Positions 1 through 6,046 of a stretch of 14,476 nt of DNA are shown here, piece after piece (position 1 is the first letter of the stretch; every line of letters starts with the position of its first letter). Both the position numbers and the translations under genes were made by a program. This DNA is from an uncultured Planctomycetaceae bacterium (lineage in GTDB: Bacteria; Planctomycetota; Planctomycetia; Pirellulales; Pirellulaceae): contig CAIYOB010001178.1 of NCBI GenBank assembly GCA_903927685.1, positions 1 to 14,476 on the forward strand, given 5' to 3'. The notes beneath the pieces were generated by a model that saw only the letters and a list, made by a program, of their open reading frames with translations, searched no databases and was not told the DNA's origin.

Positions 1-720
1 CCCCAGCTGCTGCTCGGCAAGCACCACCAACTCACTCAAAATCTCATTCCCGAGGTGGATGTGCCCCAGCAGCTGCCCGGCGTCCGTGTAAACCAGAGTC
101 GGATCCCAGCCCAACTCGCGAATCTTGCCGATATCGTGCAGGAATGCTCCCATCAGCAGCAGATCGGCATCGATTTCGGGGTACCGGGGGGCGACGACGG
201 CGGCCAGTTCCATCAAGCTGACGACATGGTCCAGCAGTCCGCCTCGGTAGGCGTGGTGATGCTTGATCCCGGCCGGGGCCGAAGTAAAACGAGCCATGAA
301 CGACTCGTCCGTCAGAAAGCAGTCGGCCAGATTGCGCAGCGGGTAGCTCCGCATCCCACGCAGCAACTGGGCCACTCGCGTCGCCAAGCGGTCGACGGCG
401 CTGGCGTCCAGGGTCACGAAATCGGCCTCGTTGACGTGCGCAGCGGGCGTCCGATCGATATGGTTGACGATGATCTGCAGGGCGCCGTTGTACACTTGCG
501 CGGTGCCCTGGATTTGCAGATAGTCGCCGTTCTCGAACGAGTGGTACAGTTTTTCGTTCGCGTTCCACATCATCGCGTTGACCGAACCGGTGCGGTCGGA
601 CAGTCGCATTTGCAGGTACAGTCCGCCCTGGCGATTGGTCCGCAACTGCTTGTCGGCCACCAGGAAGATTTCATCGACCTGTTCGCGGTCGGTCAACTGT
701 TGAATGAAGCGGCGAGACAT
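1..720 (-). CDS. YhaM-type 3'-5' exoribonuclease (OB fold + HD domain), partial, C-terminus off the left edge
   Basis: Translating the minus strand from the ATG at 718-720 gives 240 codons with no stop to base 1. The start is therefore present and the C-terminus is outside the window. Residues about 14-95 read as a nucleic-acid-binding OB fold, including VDEIFLVADK and a run of beta-type segments ending near HID. An HD phosphohydrolase domain follows: KHHHAYRGGLLDH at 153-165, then FLHDIGK at 193-199 (metal-binding His195-Asp196), and GHIHLG at 219-224. This order and these motifs match the YhaM family, which degrades RNA or single-stranded DNA from the 3' end in the cytoplasm using divalent metal. 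Family members are about 310-320 residues, so roughly a quarter is missing. There is no strong Shine-Dalgarno sequence. It is divergent from the aldehyde dehydrogenase and probably has its own promoter at 765-793. A generic HD-domain phosphohydrolase is the alternative, but the OB+HD order makes YhaM likely. Confidence 0.88.
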   Translation of the reverse strand, partial: MSRRFIQQLTDREQVDEIFLVADKQLRTNRQGGLYLQMRLSDRTGSVNAMMWNANEKLYHSFENGDYLQIQGTAQVYNGALQIIVNHIDRTPAAHVNEADFVTLDASAVDRLATRVAQLLRGMRSYPLRNLADCFLTDESFMARFTSAPAGIKHHHAYRGGLLDHVVSLMELAAVVAPRYPEIDADLLLMGAFLHDIGKIRELGWDPTLVYTDAGQLLGHIHLGNEILSELVVLAEQQLG

Positions 721-1041
721 GGCAATCCGTCGTGGCAAGAAGGTGAGCTTCGCGAAAGGGCGTCATTCTAGGGGCGGCCCCTGGAAGCCGCAAGGGCCGC
801 GGCTTGCGGACAAGCCGGCGTGCGGACAGCGGGAGGCGGCCACAATTGCTACGTCTGAGCCCGGGGCGAGCACCAGCCTCGGCTCCGAATTCAGGTCCTT
901 GAACTCGCTACGACGGCGCGGGCCCAGCAGCCGCGTCGTCTTCGCCCAGGGGCGGCCAGGGCTCGCCATCGAAGACGTAGTCGTGGTTATACTGGGAGGG
1001 CAGGAGCCCCTGCGAGCACCGTTAAACGAGACCAGCCCACC
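721..1041. other. Divergent intergenic region between exoribonuclease and aldehyde dehydrogenase
   Basis: This 321-base gap separates two divergently transcribed genes and should hold both their promoters. The exoribonuclease side has the candidate promoter at 765-793. The aldehyde dehydrogenase side has a -10-like TATACT at 988-993, but no recognisable -35 at 16-18 bases upstream. Short inverted repeats are visible: AAGCCGC/GCGGCTT at 785-791 and 799-805, and GCAGG/CCTGC at 1000-1004 and 1009-1013. Neither is followed by a T run. Frames crossing the gap look like non-coding GC-rich sequence, and I see no small gene or RNA here. Confidence 0.5.
765..793 (-). promoter_or_regulatory. Putative sigma-70-like promoter for the exoribonuclease
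   Basis: On the minus strand there is TTGCGG (788-793), a 17-base spacer, then TAGAAT (765-770). The -10 matches the TATAAT consensus at 5 of 6 positions and the -35 at 3 of 6. Spacing is ideal, and the predicted start of transcription would leave a leader of about 40 bases before the ATG at 720. The -35 half is weak, so this is tentative. Confidence 0.33.
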
Positions 1042-2490
1042 ATGTCCAACTGCCCTGAAGTCCAACGTTCATCGTACCTGAATGGCCTCTGGGCCGAACC
1101 GCTCCGCTCGCTCGACGTGCGCAACCCCGCCAGCGGCGAACTGCTCGCGCGGGTCGGGACGGTTGACCGCGCGGCCGTCAAGCGGGCCATCGCCGATGCC
1201 GCCGCCGCGTGGCCCGCCTGGCGGGCGCTCAGTCCCAAGGAGCGTGGCGAGTACCTCCTGCGGATCGCCGACGTGCTCGCTTGCCGCCGTGAGGAAATCG
1301 CCCGCACCATTACGCTGGAAAATGGCAAGCCGTTGGCGCAGAGCCGTGCCGAGGTCGCGCTGAGCATCGACCATCTCCGCTGGTTCGCGGCGGAAGGCGA
1401 GCGGGCCTATGGTCGTGTTGTGCCCCAGCAAGTGTCGGGCAAGCGGCATCTAGTGCTACGCTGTCCGATCGGCGTGGTGGGCGCCATTTCGCCCTGGAAT
1501 TTCCCGCTGATGCTGGCCCTGCGCAAAGTCGGCCCCGCCCTGGCCGCCGGCTGTCCGGTGATCCTCAAGCCGGCCAGCGCGACGCCGTTGTCCGCGCTCC
1601 AGTTTGCCGAAGCGGCGCACGAAGCGCAGCTGCCGGCGGGTGTCTTTCAGTTGGTTGTCGGACGCGCGGACGAGATCGCCGCCGAGATGCTGCAGAACCC
1701 GCTGTGCCGCAAGATCTCCTTCACCGGCTTGACCGAAGTCGGACGCGAGTTGATCCGGGGTGCGGCGTCCCAAGTCACCAAGTTGTCGCTGGAATTGGGC
1801 GGCCATGCGCCTGTCCTGGTCTTCGACGATGCGGACCTGAACGTGGCCGTGTCGGGCGTGTTGACGGCCAAGTTCCGCAACACGGGCCAATCGTGCATCG
1901 CCGCCAACCGGATCTATGTCCAACGCGCCATTTACCCGCAGTTCCTCGAACGGCTGGTGGCGAGCACTCGGGCGCTCAAGATCGGCAACGGACTGGATGA
2001 CGGCGTCGAGATCGGGCCCCTGATCGGCCCGCAAGCGTTGGATCAGGCGTTGGCCCACGTCGGGCAAGCCGTCGCGGCGGGCGCAAGAGTCCTGTGTGGC
2101 GGCCGACGGTGGCCGGACGAACCCCGTGGCTTCTTTCTCGAACCGACGATTCTGGTGGATGTGCCGCCCGACGCTCGCTGCATGCGCGAGGAGACCTTTG
2201 CACCTATCGCCCCAGTGGCGGTATTCGAGTGCGAGGACGAAGCGATCCAGCAAGCAAATGCCACCGACTACGGTCTGGCCGCGTACGTATTCACCCGCGA
2301 TCTGGGCCGTGCCTGGCGACTGGCGGAAGCCTTGGAAGCCGGCACGGTGTGCGTTAACGAATCCGTTCCGGCCACGAGCCAATGCCCGTTCGGCGGCTGG
2401 AAACACAGCGGTTGGGGCCGGGAACTGGGCTGCGAAGGCCTGGACGGCTACCTCGAAACCAAGCATGTCTCTCTGAGGATCGATATCTGA
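1042..2490 (+). CDS. NAD(P)-dependent aldehyde dehydrogenase, succinate-semialdehyde dehydrogenase-like
   Basis: A complete 482-residue protein of normal length for the soluble aldehyde dehydrogenase superfamily, which oxidises an aldehyde to the carboxylate with NAD+ or NADP+. The key residues are present: PWNFP at 151-155 (Asn153, oxyanion hole), ILKPAS at 174-179 (Lys176, cofactor ribose), the glycine-turn segment FTGLTEVG at 227-234, ELGG at 251-254 (general base Glu251), NTGQSC at 280-285 (catalytic Cys285) and EETFAP at 383-388. The C-terminal FGGWKHSGWGRELG block and LETKH match the GabD-like subgroup. The KPASATPLSAL stretch also fits succinate-semialdehyde dehydrogenases, but substrate cannot be settled from sequence, and lactaldehyde- or glycolaldehyde-type enzymes remain possible. 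The ATG at 1042 fits the family N-terminus, though it lacks a clear Shine-Dalgarno. It appears to be monocistronic, with 170 bases before the next gene. Confidence 0.93.
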   Translation: MSNCPEVQRSSYLNGLWAEPLRSLDVRNPASGELLARVGTVDRAAVKRAIADAAAAWPAWRALSPKERGEYLLRIADVLACRREEIARTITLENGKPLAQSRAEVALSIDHLRWFAAEGERAYGRVVPQQVSGKRHLVLRCPIGVVGAISPWNFPLMLALRKVGPALAAGCPVILKPASATPLSALQFAEAAHEAQLPAGVFQLVVGRADEIAAEMLQNPLCRKISFTGLTEVGRELIRGAASQVTKLSLELGGHAPVLVFDDADLNVAVSGVLTAKFRNTGQSCIAANRIYVQRAIYPQFLERLVASTRALKIGNGLDDGVEIGPLIGPQALDQALAHVGQAVAAGARVLCGGRRWPDEPRGFFLEPTILVDVPPDARCMREETFAPIAPVAVFECEDEAIQQANATDYGLAAYVFTRDLGRAWRLAEALEAGTVCVNESVPATSQCPFGGWKHSGWGRELGCEGLDGYLETKHVSLRIDI

Positions 2491-2660
2491 CGGAACGGAG
2501 TTTTTGGGGCGAATCTGAATCCAAACGTCCTCGCCCGGCGAATCCTCCCTAGAGCCTTTCACTGCGCTTGGTCAATTCCTGAAACATCAGGCCGCGCGGG
2601 CCGGTTGGTGCCGACCTGCGACCGAGCTTAATCTCGCCCCTGCTCCCGGAGGATGAATCG

Positions 2661-3302
2661 ATGTCGAAAGTGGTTTTCCTGAGTCTGTCGTTTGCGTTGC
2701 TTGTCGCCGCCTTGTCCAGTCGCTCACCGGCGGCTGACACCTCGACGCCCAGTGGCGAATCGGGAGACGGCGCGGGTTTCAAGCCCCTGGTCGAGGCGCC
2801 GATGCCGGAGGGGTTTCCCGCTTACACACCCGTCGGGCAGATCGAGGTGAAGAAATACCCGGCGTACCGCAAGGCCGAAACTCGCGGCCGCACCGCCTTC
2901 TGGACGCTGTTTCAGCACATCACCACGTCCGGAATCTCGATGACTGCCCCGGTCGAGATGACTTTCGAGGCGGATGGGCCACCGGTGGGTCGCGAGCAGG
3001 CGATGGCCTTTCTGTATGGCGACCAGAGCCTCGGCAGCGCCGGAAAGAAGGGCGATGTGGAGGTGACGGACGTGCCGCCCGCCACGGTTGTCTGCCTTGG
3101 CATGCGAGGCCAGCGGACGGAACAGGCGGTTGTTCAGGCGGAGCACCGACTGCGAGATTGGCTGAACCAGAACAAGGATCGTTACGAACAGTGCGGGCCG
3201 GTGCGGATCATGGGCTACAATAGTCCCTTTGTGGCTCGCGACCGGCAGTTCTATGAGGTGCAGATTCCCATTCGTGAGTCGGCGGCCAAGGCATCCGCAT
3301 GA
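2661..3302 (+). CDS. Exported SOUL-family haem-binding protein
   Basis: A 213-residue protein with an N-terminal signal peptide: a hydrophobic core at about 4-19 and a likely cleavage after Ala25 (SPAA|D). The mature part shows SOUL/HBP family landmarks: KKYPAYRKAE at about 64-73, the FWTLFQHI helix, ISMTAPVEM at 92-100 (family signature), a central AFLYG strand, and GYNSPFV...FYEVQIPI near the C-terminus. SOUL proteins bind haem or related tetrapyrroles. Bacterial members are poorly understood and some may not bind haem. The ATG is supported by a strong Shine-Dalgarno (CGGAGGA, 2647-2653) 7 bases upstream. A second ATG overlaps at 2653 but is out of frame. The signal peptide implies periplasmic location, and no lipobox cysteine is visible. 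It lies 138 bases upstream of the sigma factor gene. Confidence 0.88.
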   Translation: MSKVVFLSLSFALLVAALSSRSPAADTSTPSGESGDGAGFKPLVEAPMPEGFPAYTPVGQIEVKKYPAYRKAETRGRTAFWTLFQHITTSGISMTAPVEMTFEADGPPVGREQAMAFLYGDQSLGSAGKKGDVEVTDVPPATVVCLGMRGQRTEQAVVQAEHRLRDWLNQNKDRYEQCGPVRIMGYNSPFVARDRQFYEVQIPIRESAAKASA

Positions 3303-3344
3303 CCGGCTCGCCGATGAGGCTGCCGCTGTGAGAATTCAGCATCA

Positions 3345-3373
3345 TTGACACGTTTCGCCTGTGGCACTAGGCT
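3345..3373 (+). promoter_or_regulatory. Putative sigma-70-like promoter of the sigma factor/B12 gene pair
   Basis: A perfect -35 TTGACA (3345-3350) is followed by exactly 17 bases and TAGGCT (3368-3373), which keeps the three most conserved -10 positions (T, A and final T). It points at the sigma factor gene and would give a leader of about 60 bases to the GTG at 3441. The hexamer also forms a TTG codon that could be mistaken for the start of a longer sigma-factor frame. Confidence 0.55.
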
Positions 3374-3440
3374 GGCGGCGCGAACACGGAGCCTAAGATT
3401 CGGCTCCCGGGTCTGCGTCATAGTTCCGCAGGGCGATTTC

Positions 3441-3995
3441 GTGTCTCTCACCATCCTCCAGCGAATTGCGGCCGGCGATGCTCAGGCGGTGAACGAATGC
3501 CTGGATCAGTACGGGAATCTGATCTGGTCGCTCGCCCGACGCCATTCGCCCGGTCACGCCGATGCGGAAGATGCCGTTCAAGAGACGCTGCTGGAGATTT
3601 GGCGCAGTGCCTCGCGGTTTGACCCGCAGTTGGCGTCCGAGGCGGCCTTTATCGCCACCATCGCCAAGCGGCGGCTGATCGATCGGCACCGCAAACGCAG
3701 TCGAACCATTGACGCGGCGCCGCTGGACGACGAGCCGGCGCGGGTTGCCGAGTCTGGCACACAGGCTCTCGAGCTTCAGGAGGAGGCCGAACGGGTTCGC
3801 GTCGTGATGGGACGCTTGCGTGCCGACGAGCGGCGAGTGCTCGAACTGTCGCTCGTCAACGGCTTGACCCACCATGAGATTTCCTCTGCCACCGAACTCC
3901 CGTTAGGGACTGTCAAAACCCACGCCCGCCGCGGCCTGAATCGTCTGCGCGAGCTGCTGGGAGCAACGCCCGACTCTTCGTCTGGGGACCCTTGA
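3441..3995 (+). CDS. ECF-type sigma-70 family RNA polymerase sigma factor
   Basis: A 184-residue sigma factor with only regions 2 and 4, as in extracytoplasmic-function (ECF) sigmas that redirect RNA polymerase to a small regulon. Region 2 spans about 14-83 and holds the core-binding and -10 recognition signature DAEDAVQETLLEIWRS at 41-56. Region 4 spans about 118-172 with a helix-turn-helix at 141-167 (GLTHHEIS...LPLGTVKTHARRGL). The frame is open back to TTG at 3345, but that codon is the -35 hexamer of a good promoter. The extra 32 residues are also unlike sigma factors. GTG at 3441 has AGGG at 3430-3433 and begins with the expected SLTILQRIAAGD helix, so I chose it. Only 3 bases separate its stop from the B12-binding protein gene, which implies co-transcription. 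No zinc-type anti-sigma gene lies next to it. The ECF subgroup cannot be assigned from sequence alone. Confidence 0.9.
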   Translation: MSLTILQRIAAGDAQAVNECLDQYGNLIWSLARRHSPGHADAEDAVQETLLEIWRSASRFDPQLASEAAFIATIAKRRLIDRHRKRSRTIDAAPLDDEPARVAESGTQALELQEEAERVRVVMGRLRADERRVLELSLVNGLTHHEISSATELPLGTVKTHARRGLNRLRELLGATPDSSSGDP

Positions 3996-3998
3996 ACC

Positions 3999-5069
3999 AT
4001 GAACCATCCGGACTCGATTTCCGCGGCCATGCTTCGCAGCACCGCCCCCGGCCTGGCGGGTTATGCGGCGAGCGATCTACTGCAGTCGCGGCCGGACTTG
4101 AAGCCGATGCTGGCGAGTCAGGCCTTTGCAAGCTGGCAGGTCGTGCTGCGTGATTGCCTGGAAGAACTTGCGGCGGCCCTGTCGGCGGACCGCCCGCAGT
4201 TCTTCGCGGGATACCTCGGTTGGCTGCAGAGCATGCTGACCGCCCGCGGCGTCCCGCCTGACGCCGTGCCGTTCGCTGTCACCTGCCTTGCCAACGTGGT
4301 GGAGACGGAATTGCCGGCCGAGTCGGGGGCGCGCGTGGCGGGCGTGCTGCGGCAGGCCCTGGGTGACCTGGAACGGAACCTGAACCAGGCTTCCGGCTTC
4401 CTCCAGACGGACACGCCTCACGGCCGCCTGGCCGCCCAGTTCCTGTTGGCGTTGTTGGAAGGCGACCGGGCCCAAGCCAGTCGCTTGGTCCTGGACGCCG
4501 CCCGAGAGGGCGCAGCCATCGAAGATCTTTATCTCCAGGTGCTGCTGCCCGTCCAGCAGGAAGTCGGACGGATGTGGCAGGCCGACGAGATCAACGTCGC
4601 CGAGGGGCATTTCGCAACGGCCACGACGAGCAGCATCCTGGCGCAACTGCGTCTGCGGGCGCCTCAGCGGGAGGGCAACGGCAAGACGGTGATGGCCGCC
4701 GCCGTTGCCGGAAATCGGCATGACCTCGGCGTGCAGATGGTCGGGGATTTCTTCGAGCTGGCCGGATGGCGCGTGATTCAACTCGGTCCGGACATGCCGA
4801 TTCCGGATTTGGCTCAAGCCGTGGAGTTCTACCAACCGGACCTGCTCGCCCTGTCCGTCGCTCTGCATACCCAACTGGTCACGCTGGCCGAGACGATCCG
4901 AGTCGTACGGGGCGGCCAGCGGGGGGCGAAAATCAAAATCCTGGTGGGCGGCCGCGGGTTAGCCGAGGCCGCGGACCTGGTCCCGCAGTTCGGCGCCGAC
5001 GCCTACGCCGCTGACCCGCAAGCCGCTGTTGCCTGGGGCAACTCGCTGGCGGTGGAAACCGGAACGTAG
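3999..5069 (+). CDS. Cobalamin (B12)-binding regulator with no DNA-binding domain, paired with an ECF sigma factor
   Basis: A 356-residue soluble protein. Residues about 1-130 form a helical N-terminal domain that I cannot name. Residues about 140-220 read as the four-helix cap of methionine synthase and CarH-type proteins. W193 and the VAEGH segment (200-204) correspond to the CarH Trp-x9-Glu-His pattern that covers the upper face of adenosylcobalamin; the Glu is Gly203 here and His204 is kept. Residues about 228-350 are the Rossmann-like B12 domain. NRHDLG at 239-244 aligns with DxHxxG, so His241 is the likely lower cobalt ligand. SVAL at 286-289 and LVGGRG at 315-320 complete the pattern. 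There is no MerR or other DNA-binding domain, no methyltransferase domain and no membrane span. It follows the sigma factor gene by 3 bases, with GGGGA at 3984-3988 as a ribosome site. Family knowledge suggests light or cobalamin sensing; control of the adjacent sigma factor is my inference. A corrinoid carrier protein is the alternative. Confidence 0.85.
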   Translation: MNHPDSISAAMLRSTAPGLAGYAASDLLQSRPDLKPMLASQAFASWQVVLRDCLEELAAALSADRPQFFAGYLGWLQSMLTARGVPPDAVPFAVTCLANVVETELPAESGARVAGVLRQALGDLERNLNQASGFLQTDTPHGRLAAQFLLALLEGDRAQASRLVLDAAREGAAIEDLYLQVLLPVQQEVGRMWQADEINVAEGHFATATTSSILAQLRLRAPQREGNGKTVMAAAVAGNRHDLGVQMVGDFFELAGWRVIQLGPDMPIPDLAQAVEFYQPDLLALSVALHTQLVTLAETIRVVRGGQRGAKIKILVGGRGLAEAADLVPQFGADAYAADPQAAVAWGNSLAVETGT

Positions 5070-5071
5070 CA

Positions 5072-5099
5072 AGGCTGCGAGCCCGCACTGGGCTTGCCT
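5072..5099. terminator. Possible shared hairpin terminator between convergent genes
   Basis: The 29 bases between the B12 protein stop and the convergent hypothetical gene's stop contain a nested inverted repeat. The inner stem is AGCCC (5080-5084)/GGGCT (5090-5094) with a 5-base loop, and the outer arms are AGGC (5072-5075)/GCCT (5096-5099). Location between convergent stops suits a bidirectional terminator, but neither side has a T run, so intrinsic termination is uncertain. Confidence 0.35.
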
Positions 5100-6046
5100 C
5101 AGGCCAGGACCTTGACCCACAGGCTGAAGCCGCCGCGGCGTGTGAAGGCGTCCAGCATATCGTAGTTGACTTGCACATAGATGTCGTGGCGCGGGTCCAG
5201 GTCGACCACGTCGGGTGCCATCCGGTCCTCCGACGCCAAGACCGTCCGCCGGGCCAGGTCTCCCTGCCAGACGATCAGGGCCGCCTCCGGGGAATTCCGA
5301 AACAGCCAGCCGTCCTGCGCCGCGGTGAGGTGTCCCCGGACGCGGCGCACCAGTCGCGGCTGATCACTCCCATGCCACCAGCCGACGTCAAAGGCGGAAA
5401 CGGCCAGCAGTGAAGCGCGCAGGGGCCGGTCGCCCAGCAGCAAGCGATTGCCAAAGACCTGGTTGTCAACGGACAGGTTGCGATACTCGAGCCACCCCTC
5501 TTCGCCGCCGGCGGGCGGGAACTCGACCGCTAGGAACCCGACGGACGCGGGAGACCGTCCAGCCGACTCCAACTGGGCGGCCGCCGGCTCGGCTGCCAGC
5601 GCGGCCGCGGGGCACTGCTGGACGTAGACGCCGCGGAAGGACGAACTCGCGGTATCGCTCTGGTAGGTCGTGGGGGGATACGTCGAGTAGTCGTACCAAA
5701 AGGCTTTGGCGTACAAGGTGTTGTTCGGGGTGGTCGAGCCGGCGGGGGCGATCCAGGCCCCCAGTGACGGCATGGAGCCGGAGGGCCAGCTGCCGTCAGC
5801 GGCCAGCCCGACCATCTGGGCGGAACCCCAATCCGCCGACGTCGGCGCGGGATCCCCAGGCCTCTTGATGATCAACCGGGCGATACCGGGCAGTCCCTGC
5901 ACGGGCGGCGTGAAGCGACCACTCGCGCGGCAGAGCGTTCCCATCGGGGCCTGTGGCGAATAGGATCTGACCGGTCCATCGCCTCCCGGGGGAGGGATGT
6001 TCACGCTCAGGATGCTGGCCGGACTGCTATTGGCTGACTTGTCCAT
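5099..6046 (-). CDS. Hypothetical protein, overlapping and probably co-translated with the upstream kinase
   Basis: A 315-residue protein I do not recognise. There is no signal peptide, membrane span or known catalytic motif. The N-terminal 80 residues are rich in Pro, Ser and Gly. The rest alternates hydrophobic and aromatic residues as in a beta-rich fold, with notable segments AKAFWYDYSTYPPTTYQSD (about 113-131), GWLEYRNLSVDNQVFGNRLL (about 183-202) and a C-terminal DIYVQVNY...FSLWVKVL. Its ATG (6044-6046) lies inside the end of the kinase gene, giving a 20-base overlap. An AAGGA ribosome site (minus strand, 6054-6058) sits 7 bases upstream within kinase coding sequence. This arrangement strongly suggests co-expression, so it may be a substrate, partner or effector of the kinase, but that is inference. 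Confidence 0.72.
   Translation of the reverse strand: MDKSANSSPASILSVNIPPPGGDGPVRSYSPQAPMGTLCRASGRFTPPVQGLPGIARLIIKRPGDPAPTSADWGSAQMVGLAADGSWPSGSMPSLGAWIAPAGSTTPNNTLYAKAFWYDYSTYPPTTYQSDTASSSFRGVYVQQCPAAALAAEPAAAQLESAGRSPASVGFLAVEFPPAGGEEGWLEYRNLSVDNQVFGNRLLLGDRPLRASLLAVSAFDVGWWHGSDQPRLVRRVRGHLTAAQDGWLFRNSPEAALIVWQGDLARRTVLASEDRMAPDVVDLDPRHDIYVQVNYDMLDAFTRRGGFSLWVKVLA

Noticed and set aside
55..771. Long open frame on the plus strand, 238 codons
   Set aside because: It lies opposite the exoribonuclease, whose minus-strand translation has clear OB and HD motifs. The plus translation has no recognisable domain and reflects GC-rich codon bias.
785..809. Inverted repeats upstream of the exoribonuclease as a terminator
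   Set aside because: They are at the 5' side of both divergent genes, have no T run and are short for such GC-rich sequence.
988..993. TATACT as a promoter of the aldehyde dehydrogenase
   Set aside because: No -35-like hexamer lies 16-18 bases upstream, so a single -10 match is not enough to call a promoter.
1456..2562. 368-codon minus-strand open frame
   Set aside because: Antisense to the aldehyde dehydrogenase, which has every catalytic residue; the antisense product is Arg/Gln-rich with no domain pattern.
4077..4874. 265-codon minus-strand open frame
   Set aside because: Antisense shadow of the B12-binding protein gene with no motif of its own.
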